Positions 23,276 through 31,968 of a stretch of 64,000 nucleotides of DNA are shown here, one piece after another (position 1 is the first letter of the stretch; every line of letters starts with the position of its first letter). A program made the position numbers and the translations under genes. Below the pieces are notes generated by a model. The model had not been told where the DNA came from. It was given only the letters and a program-made list of their open reading frames with translations, and made no database searches. The stretch comes from Emticicia sp043780375 (GTDB lineage: Bacteria; Bacteroidota; Bacteroidia; Cytophagales; Spirosomataceae), in NCBI RefSeq assembly GCF_043780375.1, contig NZ_JAYWCU010000144.1, forward strand, positions 1 to 64,000, written 5' to 3'.

Positions 23276-24598
23276 CTAAATTTTTATTGCCCATTCATTT
23301 AACATTGGTCTTCCTAACATAGCATTGGCTTCTTTGTCATTCAAAAACTTTTCTTTTTTAGGATTCCATTTTAAAGAGCGATTTAAACGATAGGCAATGT
23401 TTCCAATATTACAAACAGAGGCTGTTCGGTGTCCAATTTCTACATCACAAATAGGTTTACTACGTTTACGCATCGCATCCAGAAAGTCTTTGTAATGATT
23501 TTCGCTTTTATAAACGTGTTTTTCTGTTTCTCCTATAACTTTCGTGGCAAGAGAAACAGGCGTTGTTTCAATTTTCTTGCGTTGAATTTTGATTTCACCC
23601 TCCGTTCCGATAAAATGAATGGCATTATTCCAGTCCCATTTTTCGTGCGTCATTGTAATACCATTTTCATATTTATAAGTCAAAAACGGATGTTCTTTGC
23701 CATCAGGAGCAATTACTTCAACTGGGCCACTGCTATCCATGTCTAATGCCCATTGCACAATATCAAACATGTGAGCTCCCCAATCAGTTACCATACCTCC
23801 ACCAAATTCTCGGTAATTTCTCCAATTTGGAAAAACATCTTTTGATATTGGCGGAGCAAGTTCCGAGTTAAAAGGTTTAAATTCATTTGGCCCAAGCCAT
23901 TTATTCCAATCCAAACCTTCTGGAATCGACTCGGCAGATAAATCATAAGGTTTTGGTGGTGGCCCAACATTTACTTTGATACTTTTCACTTCGCCAATGT
24001 AACCATTACGAATCAGTTCGGCAGCTTGTCGAAACTCAGGCCAAGAGCGTTGCATACTTCCTGTCTGAAACACTCGATTATTCTTACGGGCAGCATTCAC
24101 CATCGCTCGACCTTCTTTCACGGTCAAGGCAAGTGGTTTTTCGCAATAAATGTCTTTCCCTGCTTCGGCAGCACGCACCGCCATTGCAGCATGCCAGTGG
24201 TCAGGAGCTGCAATTACAACTGCATCTACATCTTTTCGAGCTAATAATTCTCTAAAATCGGAATAAACTGGAATTGCCGAATAAGCACCTAATTGGATGT
24301 TTTTCTCATAATGGGTTTTTATTCTGTCCAAAGCTAATTGCGTTTTTGCTTGATAAACTTCACTTATGGCTACAATTCGAGCCTCATTGGTACTCAAAAA
24401 TGAAGAAGTTAGTCCACGCCCTTGTTTGCCGGTTCCTATAAAACCTAATGAAATAATATCACTTGGTGCAAGGTATTTCGAGCCGTCAGGTCTTTTTCCA
24501 CCAAGCACAAATCTTGGTACAATTAGAAAACTACCAACAACGGTAGCTGCTTTACCGACAAAATCTCGGCGAGTAATTTTATCATTATTTTGATTCAT
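23276..24598 (-). CDS. Tat-exported Gfo/Idh/MocA-family oxidoreductase
   Basis: A 440-residue NAD(P)-dependent sugar oxidoreductase-like protein. The ATG at 24598 gives a twin-arginine signal (RRDFVGKAATVVGSFLIVP); a longer frame upstream adds 32 residues that hide it. The Rossmann start is LGFIGTGKQGRG, followed by the family signature DAVVIAAPDHWHA and CEKPLALTVKEG, and the C-terminal Gfo/Idh fold with DWGAHMFDIVQWAL. Tat export with a bound cofactor is typical for this subfamily in Bacteroidota and Planctomycetes. It is divergent from the cytochrome-DUF1549 gene; a joint role in processing a polyol or sugar derivative is inferred only. Confidence 0.9.
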   Translation of the reverse strand: MNQNNDKITRRDFVGKAATVVGSFLIVPRFVLGGKRPDGSKYLAPSDIISLGFIGTGKQGRGLTSSFLSTNEARIVAISEVYQAKTQLALDRIKTHYEKNIQLGAYSAIPVYSDFRELLARKDVDAVVIAAPDHWHAAMAVRAAEAGKDIYCEKPLALTVKEGRAMVNAARKNNRVFQTGSMQRSWPEFRQAAELIRNGYIGEVKSIKVNVGPPPKPYDLSAESIPEGLDWNKWLGPNEFKPFNSELAPPISKDVFPNWRNYREFGGGMVTDWGAHMFDIVQWALDMDSSGPVEVIAPDGKEHPFLTYKYENGITMTHEKWDWNNAIHFIGTEGEIKIQRKKIETTPVSLATKVIGETEKHVYKSENHYKDFLDAMRKRSKPICDVEIGHRTASVCNIGNIAYRLNRSLKWNPKKEKFLNDKEANAMLGRPMLNEWAIKI

Positions 24599-24756
24599 TG
24601 TTTTTAAGAAAATAGGGTTGAAAAAACTATAAATTAAGTTTTTATTTGCTTCATGATATTCATCAAATTTATTAAAAAAATTTAATAAATCCATAAATAT
24701 TAGTTATATTAGTGCAAAAAATTATTGAAATTATACATTTTCAAAATCGGCTATTT

Positions 24757-27498
24757 ATGACTTCTTCCAGTATCAAATGGATTATCATTTTCACAATACC
24801 GATAGTAGCTATTTTTTTATTTTTAAACTTTAAGAAAGAAAAAATAAGCTATAATGAAGATATTCGTCCTATTTTCAATAAAAAATGTATCGTTTGCCAT
24901 GGTGGAGTAAAGAAAAATGGAAATTTCAGTTTACTATTTCCTGAAGAGGCATATTCAAAAGCAAAGTCAGGAAAATATGCTATTATTCCTTATGATGCCA
25001 AAAATTCAGAATTGGTCAAGCGGCTAAAAGCCCATGATGTGGAAGAACGAATGCCCAAAGAGAAAGAACCTTTGAGCGACGAAGAAATAAGCAAAATTGA
25101 ACAATGGATAAATGAAGGTGCAAAATGGGAAGACCATTGGTCGTACATTAAGCCGAACAAGAATATTTCTCCCCCAAATATTGGTGAAAAATGGGCGGTC
25201 AATGGCATTGATAATTTCGTTTTTGAAAGATTAAAAAAAGAAGGTTTTAAACCTTCAGACCAAGCAGATAAAACTACTTTACTTCGCCGCTTGAGTTTAG
25301 ATTTGGTTGGCTTACCTCCTTCTTCGCAAGAAACTGCCAATTTTATTAAAGATTCTTCCCCCAATGCTTACGAAAAACAGATTGATAGACTTTTAAAATC
25401 TCCTGCCTTTGGCGAACGCTGGGCGGCAATGTGGCTTGATTTGGCTCGTTATGCCGACTCGAAAGGCTACGAAAAAGACCTCGACCGAAGCATTTGGAAA
25501 TACCGTGATTGGGTGATTCAGGCTTTCAACAAAGATATGCCTTTCGACCAGTTTACAGTCGAGCAATTAGCTGGTGATTTGTTGCCCCATTCTTCAAAAG
25601 AATCTACCGAAATCCTTGAAAATAGATTGATTGCGACTGCTTTTCATCGAAATACAATGGCAAACGATGAAGGTGGAACCAATGACGAAGAGTTTAGAAA
25701 CATGGCATTGATTGACCGAGTTTCGACTACTATGGAGGTTTGGCAAGGCACAACAATGGCGTGTGTGCAGTGCCATAGCCACCCGTATGACCCATTTCGG
25801 CATGAAGAGTTTTATCAATTAGCTGCTTTTTTCAATAATACTCAAGACCGAGATTTGTATAACGAAAAGCCTCTTTTTAGAACATTTACCAAAGCCAAAG
25901 AGAAAGAAGTGAATCAATTGCTGACTTGGTTGCAGCAAAAACTTCCTGTGAAAGTTGATGAATCAAAAAGTATTTTACTAGATGATAAAAGGCAAAATTT
26001 TCTAAGAAAAACAGGTTTTTACCGCATAGAAGCGGAAGCATTTGATAGCACGAGTCGGCATATTGAACTTTGGAATAACCAAAAGGAAATTATGCAAACA
26101 ACTGAAGGTGCTTTTACAGTTTATGAGGATATAGATTTGACCAATATCAACGAAGTAAATTACCGCTACCAAAGTGGAGCAGAAAATTCGTTTATTGAAA
26201 TGCGAATTGATAAAGTTGATGGCGAATTAATAAGCAACGTTGAAACAAAATGCAGTGAAACAGAAGTTAATTCGGGTTGGTCGAGGTGGAGTGGATATGC
26301 CAATTCAACAGGAAAAGTAAAGCCAACCAAGGGGATTCATGATGTTTTCTTGGTTTATAGAAAAGGCAAAAACTTTTGGACAGATTTGATTCATTTGGAT
26401 TGGATGGAATTAAAATCGACTCATTCTATTAGAAACTCTTCACCAAAAGCATTTCAAGATTCTTTAATGAAACTCGCCGAAATGGAGGCGATTCCTACAC
26501 CAATTATGGCAGAAAGACCTGCGTCAAGGGCAAGAAAAATGCACGTTTTCACAAGAGGAAATTGGCTATTAAAAGGCAATGAAGTACAACCAAATGTACC
26601 AAAATCATTGCCAAAAATACAAAATGCCAACAAAACTCGCCTTGATTTAGCCAAATGGTTGGTCAGTCAAGAAAACCCTTTAACGGCACGTGTTATTGTT
26701 AATCGTTTTTGGGAACAGCTTTTTGGTATCGGTTTGGTAGAATCTTTAGAGGATTTTGGCAGTATGGGAGCAAAACCAACGCATTCGGAATTATTAGATT
26801 GGCTGGCAGTCAGCTTTATGAATGAGCAAAAATGGAGCGTAAAAATGCTGTTGAAAACAATGGTGATGTCGGCAACTTACAGGCAATCGGCTATTATTTC
26901 TAAAGAATTACAAGAACACGACCCGAGAAATTTGCTTTTGGCTCGTGGGCCGAGGGTCAGACTTTCGTCCGAACAAATGCGTGACCAAGTGCTGAGTGTA
27001 AGCAATTTACTAAACTTAAAAATGTATGGTCCAAGTGTTCGTCCACCCAATCCAACCGATGGAGCTTGGCGAAGAGAATCGAAAGAAAATCAATATCGCA
27101 GAGCTATTTATACCTATTGGCGACGCACAAACCCTTATCCTTCAATGATTACTTTTGACAGTCCGCAACGAAATGTTTGTAGTTCTCGACGCATCCGAAC
27201 CAACACTCCTTTACAAGCTCTGACTGCTTTGAACGATACTGTTAATTATGCCGCTGCTCAAAACATTGCCTTATTAATGGCAAAAACAAAGTCCACTAAA
27301 GTTGAAGACAAAATAAATGCTGGCTATCATTCAATTTTCCAAAAGTATCCAAATAAGCAAAAAACAATGCTTTTGACGCAGCTTTTTCAAGAAGCTTTGT
27401 TAGATTTGAAGCGTAAAAAGAAAGAAAATCCAGAATATTTTGCCTTTACGCTCACCGCCAATGCCATGATGAATTTAGACGAATTTTTAACAAAATGA
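24757..27498 (+). CDS. Planctomycete-type cytochrome c, DUF1549 and DUF1553 protein
   Basis: A 913-residue exported protein. An N-terminal membrane helix (IKWIIIFTIPIVAIFLFLNF) anchors a PSCyt1 heme domain with IRPIFNKKCIVCHGG (CxxCH). Next come DUF1549 (FVFERLKKEGFKPS...RRLSLDLVGLPPS, ERWAAMWLDLARYADSKGYEKD), a second heme-like CVQCHSHPYDP, a central sandwich region and DUF1553 (NRFWEQLFGIGLVESLEDFG, TPLQALTALND). The ATG at 24757 is preferred over an upstream GTG. The stop overlaps the next start (ATGA), so the two are translationally coupled. This pair is abundant in Planctomycetes and Verrucomicrobia; the biochemical function is not established. Confidence 0.88.
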   Translation: MTSSSIKWIIIFTIPIVAIFLFLNFKKEKISYNEDIRPIFNKKCIVCHGGVKKNGNFSLLFPEEAYSKAKSGKYAIIPYDAKNSELVKRLKAHDVEERMPKEKEPLSDEEISKIEQWINEGAKWEDHWSYIKPNKNISPPNIGEKWAVNGIDNFVFERLKKEGFKPSDQADKTTLLRRLSLDLVGLPPSSQETANFIKDSSPNAYEKQIDRLLKSPAFGERWAAMWLDLARYADSKGYEKDLDRSIWKYRDWVIQAFNKDMPFDQFTVEQLAGDLLPHSSKESTEILENRLIATAFHRNTMANDEGGTNDEEFRNMALIDRVSTTMEVWQGTTMACVQCHSHPYDPFRHEEFYQLAAFFNNTQDRDLYNEKPLFRTFTKAKEKEVNQLLTWLQQKLPVKVDESKSILLDDKRQNFLRKTGFYRIEAEAFDSTSRHIELWNNQKEIMQTTEGAFTVYEDIDLTNINEVNYRYQSGAENSFIEMRIDKVDGELISNVETKCSETEVNSGWSRWSGYANSTGKVKPTKGIHDVFLVYRKGKNFWTDLIHLDWMELKSTHSIRNSSPKAFQDSLMKLAEMEAIPTPIMAERPASRARKMHVFTRGNWLLKGNEVQPNVPKSLPKIQNANKTRLDLAKWLVSQENPLTARVIVNRFWEQLFGIGLVESLEDFGSMGAKPTHSELLDWLAVSFMNEQKWSVKMLLKTMVMSATYRQSAIISKELQEHDPRNLLLARGPRVRLSSEQMRDQVLSVSNLLNLKMYGPSVRPPNPTDGAWRRESKENQYRRAIYTYWRRTNPYPSMITFDSPQRNVCSSRRIRTNTPLQALTALNDTVNYAAAQNIALLMAKTKSTKVEDKINAGYHSIFQKYPNKQKTMLLTQLFQEALLDLKRKKKENPEYFAFTLTANAMMNLDEFLTK

Positions 27499-28973
27499 AA
27501 AGAACATCCGTTTTTGAAGAGGCTTTTTTTAATGAAGCAAAATTTAATACTCGCCGTCATTTTCTCAAAAAATGTACTTCTGGTTTGGGTGGTTTAGCTA
27601 TTTCATCTATTTTGGGTGGTTGTTTAGGAAACAGTGGTCATTCTATAATTGACGAAAATCCTTTTGCCGTAAAACCACCACATTTTCCTGCAAAAGCTAA
27701 GAATATTATTTTTCTTCACATGGAAGGAGCTCCATCGCAATTAGAACTTTTTGATTATAAACCTGAATTAGCAAAATTGGATGGACAACTTTGTCCCCAA
27801 TCACTTTTGGAAGGAAAACGTTTTGCGTTTATTAAAGGTGTGCCTAAAATGCTCGGCCCACAGGCAAGTTTTCAGCAATATGGGCAATCGGGAGCTTGGT
27901 TTTCTGACTATTTTCAGCATTTGCCACAATTAGCCGATGAGCTGACTTTCTTGAAAGCCATGCACACCGACGAGTTTAATCATGCCCCTGCACAGTTATT
28001 TATGCACACGGGTAGTGCGAGGGTTGGGCGACCAAGTTTGGGTTCGTGGATAACTTATGGTTTAGGTTCTGAAAATCAGAATATGCCTGCATACATGGTT
28101 TTAGTTTCTGGTTCGGAGCCAAGTGCAGGAAAATATTTGTGGGGAAATGGCTTTTTGCCTTCGGTTTATCAAGGTGTGCAGTGCCGTTCGAAGGGCGACC
28201 CAGTTTTGTATATCAATAATCCTGGTGAAATTGATTCGTTGATGCGACAAAAATCTATCGAAACGATTAATAAAATCAATGAATTGACTTACGATGAAAT
28301 TGGCGACCCAGAAACTCTGACACGCATTTCGCAGTACGAAATGGCATTCAGAATGCAAACCGAAGTGCCTGAAACAATGGATATTTCGGACGAACCAGAC
28401 TATATTCATGAAATGTATTGTACAGAAAAAGGAAAGGCGACTTTTGCCAATAATTGCCTTTTAGCGAGAAAATTGATTGAAAAAGGCGTGCGTGTAGTGC
28501 AGCTTTTCGACCGCCGCTGGGACAATCACGGCACAGATGCAGGCAGTGGCGTAGATATTGGTTTACGCAGAAATGTACAATATGTCGATAAAGCAATCAC
28601 GGCATTAATCAAAGATTTGAAACAAAGAGGTTTGCTCGACGAAACGCTCATTGTTTGGGGCGGAGAGTTTGGCAGAACGCCCATGATGGAAAACCGTGCG
28701 GGCGATAATAATACGCCTTTCAAGGGTCGAGACCACCATGTTGATGCTTTTACGATGTTTATGGCAGGTGCAGGAATTAAAAAAGGCTATTCGCACGGCG
28801 AAACTGACGAAATTGGCTATTATGGCATCAAAGGAAAAACGCATATCCATGATTTACAGGCAACCATTATGCACATCATGGGCTTTGACCACGAAAAATT
28901 CACCTTTCCTTTTCAAGGTAGAAATTTTAGATTGACTGATGTAAGTGGGAAGGTTATTAGGGAGATTTTGTAG
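27495..28973 (+). CDS. DUF1501 family protein with Tat-like signal
   Basis: A 492-residue protein of the DUF1501 family, related to the alkaline phosphatase/sulfatase fold. N-terminal twin-arginine-like signal TRRHFLKKCTSGLGGLAISSI with a possible lipobox GGC. Core motifs: FLHMEGAPSQLELFDYKP, MHTDEFNHAPAQLFMHTG, a metal-site-like DRRWDNHG, and WGGEFGRTPMMENR...GRDHH near residues 385-415. It overlaps the preceding gene by 4 bp, the usual DUF1549/DUF1553-DUF1501 arrangement. Expected periplasmic or surface location. Likely partner of the cytochrome protein; reaction unknown. Confidence 0.9.
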   Translation: MKRTSVFEEAFFNEAKFNTRRHFLKKCTSGLGGLAISSILGGCLGNSGHSIIDENPFAVKPPHFPAKAKNIIFLHMEGAPSQLELFDYKPELAKLDGQLCPQSLLEGKRFAFIKGVPKMLGPQASFQQYGQSGAWFSDYFQHLPQLADELTFLKAMHTDEFNHAPAQLFMHTGSARVGRPSLGSWITYGLGSENQNMPAYMVLVSGSEPSAGKYLWGNGFLPSVYQGVQCRSKGDPVLYINNPGEIDSLMRQKSIETINKINELTYDEIGDPETLTRISQYEMAFRMQTEVPETMDISDEPDYIHEMYCTEKGKATFANNCLLARKLIEKGVRVVQLFDRRWDNHGTDAGSGVDIGLRRNVQYVDKAITALIKDLKQRGLLDETLIVWGGEFGRTPMMENRAGDNNTPFKGRDHHVDAFTMFMAGAGIKKGYSHGETDEIGYYGIKGKTHIHDLQATIMHIMGFDHEKFTFPFQGRNFRLTDVSGKVIREIL

Positions 28974-29021
28974 GGAAAATCTTTTCATCTTAATTTTAGT
29001 AAATAATAATGAGAGTTTTGG

Positions 29022-29066
29022 CTGATTGTTTTAATCAGTCGGTGTGTCAGCCGTTTTTAAAACGGC
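29022..29066. terminator. Two adjacent hairpins between convergent genes
   Basis: CTGATT/AATCAG (29022-29027, 29033-29038) and GCCGTTTT/AAAACGGC (29050-29057, 29059-29066) lie between the DUF1501 gene and the convergent Fic gene. The second, a near-perfect 17-bp palindrome, could be a terminator or a dispersed palindromic repeat. Confidence 0.4.
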
Positions 29067-29092
29067 ATCAGAGAATAGGCTTTGCGTAATGC

Positions 29093-30130
29093 TTAAAAAT
29101 AATTTTCAACAGCAAAGCGATATTGGTTGATGAATATTTCTTTGAAGGCGGAGATGTTATTAAGCTCATAAAAAAGTAGCACCGCTTTTTTATATTCAGC
29201 AGGATTTACGCTTCGGTATGACAAAGGGCATGCATTCGAATTCATCAAAATGGCATTTCCTGTTAAGCGGGCTGTACGTTTGTTTCCATCTTCAAAAGGT
29301 TGAATATAACTCACCAAAAGAATAGACAAAAATGCTTTTTCAAAAACATTCTCTTTGTTATTTATCAATTCACAAAGTTTCGCTAAGGCTTCTTCTATAA
29401 TAAACTCATTGTCGGGCGGCAAGTATTTTGTACCTGTAATACGCACCATTCTTTTTCGTGGATTTTTTAAAATCCCCATTTTCTGAGTAACCAAAGTGTG
29501 TATGTCTATTATTTTGGCAATGCTTAACTGTTCATATAAATCACGGTTTTGATAAGTATATTCAATGACTATTTTATGATTGAGCAGCATCTGAGCTTCT
29601 TCTTTGGTATGCAAAGCTGACTCAATATTAAATTTAAGAAGTTGTTCGGTATCTAATAAATCATAAGTGTTTCCTTCTATTTGCGACGATTTCCAAGACA
29701 ATTCTATCATCAATCGCTCAAATTCTTTTCTAAATTGTCCTTCCGTGAGGTTTTTGACTTTATCTTGAAATTGTTTACTAATCGAATTTAACAATTTCAT
29801 TTCTTGCTCACTAAATATTTGAACATCTCGGATTTGGTCAAATACATTGATATTAAATCTTTCGATAATTTTTCTTTCATCAACGTCCAAATTAAAAAAC
29901 GATTCAATATTAATTGGGAAAGTTAATAAATTTTCAAAGCTAATGACATATTTCAGACTTGGACCATTGCCAATTGTTTGAATTATTTGGGTTTCCTTTA
30001 ATTTTGCAAGCTCCCTGTTGAGGGTTGGTACAGAAATATTTTCATCTAAAATACCAAGTATTTCTGAGATACCAATTGGGCTGTTTTGTAAAATAATTCC
30101 TACAATTTTGTGTTGTCTTAATGCTTTCAT
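29093..30130 (-). CDS. Fic-domain protein with winged-helix N-terminus and His-to-Gln active site
   Basis: A 345-residue Fic (Fido) family protein. Residues 1-70 look like a winged helix (ISVPTLNRELAKLKE), the middle carries an inhibitory-helix motif SSQIEG (148-153, [S/T]xxxE[G/N]), then a flap (TGTKYLPPDNE) and the Fic loop QPFEDGNKRTAR (277-288). The canonical catalytic His of HPFxxGN(G/K)R is Gln here, read directly from the codon CAA. Fic enzymes usually transfer AMP or another phosphate-containing group to proteins; without His the activity is doubtful or altered. The ATG at 30130 is chosen over a GTG 21 bp upstream. Dyads upstream suggest autoregulation. Confidence 0.87.
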   Translation of the reverse strand: MKALRQHKIVGIILQNSPIGISEILGILDENISVPTLNRELAKLKETQIIQTIGNGPSLKYVISFENLLTFPINIESFFNLDVDERKIIERFNINVFDQIRDVQIFSEQEMKLLNSISKQFQDKVKNLTEGQFRKEFERLMIELSWKSSQIEGNTYDLLDTEQLLKFNIESALHTKEEAQMLLNHKIVIEYTYQNRDLYEQLSIAKIIDIHTLVTQKMGILKNPRKRMVRITGTKYLPPDNEFIIEEALAKLCELINNKENVFEKAFLSILLVSYIQPFEDGNKRTARLTGNAILMNSNACPLSYRSVNPAEYKKAVLLFYELNNISAFKEIFINQYRFAVENYF

Positions 30131-30163
30131 TTTTTTTAATAATTCTATCACAAATATAGTAAT

Positions 30164-30205
30164 ATCCTATCAAGTTGATAGAAATATTTAATAAATTGAT
30201 AGGAT
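30164..30205 (-). promoter_or_regulatory. Operator-like dyads upstream of the Fic gene
   Basis: ATCCTATCAA (30164-30173) and TTGATAGGAT (30196-30205) are a perfect 10-bp inverted repeat spaced by 22 bp. A third half-site makes the inner palindrome TATCAA-G-TTGATA (30168-30180). They start 34 bp before the Fic start codon, and the Fic protein has a winged-helix domain, so autoregulation is plausible. Confidence 0.55.
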
Positions 30206-30280
30206 TAGTCTCTTTGCAGAGTACAAACCTTAGACTATTTGATGTTTCGGAAAAAGTTATTTGGGTGTAATTAAGTCAAA

Positions 30281-30385
30281 TTACTCTTCCAACCAAGGCA
30301 ATTGTTTCCAATAAGCAGAGCCTTCATTTGTTTGATTAACACCTTTGGTGATTTGTTTATGCCAATTTTCAGTAAAAATCATCAT
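30281..30385 (-). CDS. Small open frame, 34 residues (gene remnant or small protein)
   Basis: A short frame starting with two ATG codons and reading MMIFTENWHKQITKG, ending WKQLPWLEE. Codon and residue use (Trp, Gln, Glu-rich, no poly-Lys/Phe) look coding-like, unlike most AT-rich junk frames here. It could be a truncated C-terminal end of a larger gene lost by rearrangement or a genuine small protein. It lies beyond the rpsG terminator and before the Fic operator. No family recognised. Confidence 0.3.
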   Translation of the reverse strand: MMIFTENWHKQITKGVNQTNEGSAYWKQLPWLEE

Positions 30386-30428
30386 TCAAAAGCTGAATTT
30401 TATACATTTTAGCAATATTAAAACAAAA

Positions 30429-30466
30429 CACCCCGAAATCTCGACATTTAGTCAGTTCTCGGGGTG
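30429..30466 (-). terminator. Intrinsic terminator of rpsL-rpsG
   Basis: Perfect stem CACCCCGA (30429-30436) / TCGGGGTG (30459-30466), GC-rich, followed on the minus strand by TTTTGTTTT. It lies about 95 bp after the rpsG stop. Confidence 0.8.
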
Positions 30467-30560
30467 CTTTACTACAAAATACTATTACAGTTACTTGATA
30501 TTCAAGACGACTCTAATTTTCAGTATTTGCATTTTTGTATAAATAGAATCTTCAGAAAAA

Positions 30561-31028
30561 TTAGAATCTAAAGTGCGAGAATGCTTTGTTAGCTTCTGCC
30601 ATTCTGTGCGTATCATCTTTTTTCTTCACGGCTGCACCTTCACCTTTGGCAGCGGCGATAATCTCACCTGCCAAACGCTCAGTCATGGTTTTTTCACCAC
30701 GCTTACGTGAATAACTGATTAACCATTTCATACCTACCGACTGTTTACGGTCAGCACGTACTTCTTGTGGTACTTGGAAAGTAGCTCCACCTACACGGCG
30801 GCTCTTTACCTCAACAGTTGGCATAACATTAGCCAATGCTTTTTTCCACAATTCAAGTCCATTTTCTTTCGTACGAGCTTCAACTAATTCTAAAGCACCG
30901 TAGAATATGCTGTATGAGGTACTTTTCTTCCCGTCATACATTAAATTATTTACAAATTTTGTTACGGTTACATCTCTGAACTTTGGATCAGGAAGGACAT
31001 ACCGCTTTTTTGGTTTTGATTTTCTCAT
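30561..31028 (-). CDS. rpsG: 30S ribosomal protein S7
   Basis: A 155-residue primary 16S rRNA-binding protein of the small subunit head. Recognised by the N-terminus MRKSKPKKRYVLPDPKF, the core VMPTVEVKSRRVGGATFQVP and the C-terminal MAEANKAFSHFRF. Full length. It follows rpsL by 126 bp on the same strand. In most bacteria fusA comes next; here a terminator and an unrelated Fic gene follow instead. Confidence 0.98.
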   Translation of the reverse strand: MRKSKPKKRYVLPDPKFRDVTVTKFVNNLMYDGKKSTSYSIFYGALELVEARTKENGLELWKKALANVMPTVEVKSRRVGGATFQVPQEVRADRKQSVGMKWLISYSRKRGEKTMTERLAGEIIAAAKGEGAAVKKKDDTHRMAEANKAFSHFRF

Positions 31029-31154
31029 TTTTTAAAATAAATAAGGTTTCGTTTTTAGAAAACTAATTCACCTTGTTTCGAATACTTTCAGAATCAAGAT
31101 TACTACCCTGTTGCTAAGTTATTTAGGAATTAACCGAAAACTTTCAACTGGAAA

Positions 31155-31577
31155 TTACTTTTTCTTACCGCCGCCTTTGCCTTTTACTGGTGCTGCAACT
31201 TGACCTGGTTTAGGACGTTTTGTACCATACTTTGAACGGCTCTGCTTGCGACTTGCCACACCTGCGGTATCTAATGCACCACGAACAATGTGATAACGTA
31301 CACCGGGAAGGTCTTTCACACGACCACCACGAATCAATACGATTGAGTGTTCTTGTAAGTTGTGTCCTTCACCTGGGATGTAGGCGTTGACTTCTTTTTG
31401 ATTTGTTAAGCGAACACGAGCAACTTTACGAAGTGCTGAGTTAGGCTTTTTGGGGGTCGTAGTATAAACACGAGTACAAACGCCACGACGCTGCGGACAT
31501 GAATCCAAAGCGGGTGACTTAGACTTCCAAGTCATTTGTTCTCTGCCGTTTCTTACTAACTGCTGTATAGTAGGCAT
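31155..31577 (-). CDS. rpsL: 30S ribosomal protein S12
   Basis: A 140-residue decoding-site protein. Begins MPTIQQLVRNGR and contains the conserved TTPKKPNSALRKVARVRLTN and GGRVKDLPGVRYH blocks; Lys residues of the streptomycin-interacting loops (PKKPNS and GRVKDLPG regions) are of the usual susceptible type. The C-terminus has a Lys/Gly-rich tail (APVKGKGGGKKK). First gene of a shortened str operon. Confidence 0.98.
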   Translation of the reverse strand: MPTIQQLVRNGREQMTWKSKSPALDSCPQRRGVCTRVYTTTPKKPNSALRKVARVRLTNQKEVNAYIPGEGHNLQEHSIVLIRGGRVKDLPGVRYHIVRGALDTAGVASRKQSRSKYGTKRPKPGQVAAPVKGKGGGKKK

Positions 31578-31626
31578 TTTGTTAAAAAATTGTTTTCGTT
31601 AAGACACTAATTTCCAATTAGGGCTG

Positions 31627-31634
31627 CAAAGGTA
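31627..31634 (-). promoter_or_regulatory. Bacteroidota-type -7 box of rpsL
   Basis: On the minus strand TACCTTTG followed by C, an exact TAnnTTTG match, 50 bp upstream of the rpsL start codon. Confidence 0.6.
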
Positions 31635-31744
31635 CGATTTTTATTATGAAAAGAAAAAGAGTTTTGGAAGATATTATTGATTTATTGAAATCTTGCGATA
31701 TAGCTAACTAATATTATTGAAAAACAGGGTTTGAGCCTTGTTTA

Positions 31745-31810
31745 TTACGATTTTCGCAGGCTCATTTTTTCTTCGTCAGTCAAAATAATATGTTTACTTT
31801 TACGTCGCAT
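31745..31810 (-). pseudogene. Possible transposase N-terminal remnant
   Basis: A 21-residue frame MRRKSKHIILTDEEKMSLRKS then a stop. The basic start followed by I-x-L-T-x-E-E resembles the first residues of IS630-type transposases, but nothing recognisable follows. Weak evidence for an insertion-sequence relic in the 391-bp gap between rpsL and the glycosyltransferase gene, otherwise featureless apart from the rpsL promoter. Confidence 0.25.
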
Positions 31811-31968
31811 TAAACAAAGTTAAAACAAAACCCAACTAATTTTGTCCAAATACTTAACTTATCATACTTTTTAAATCACAACCAAAAAAAATCTCTTTCA
31901 CCACATCGACGTTCTAATTTAGAACTTTGTAATTTTTTAAACCAAAACTTTGTGCCTTTAATATCGAA

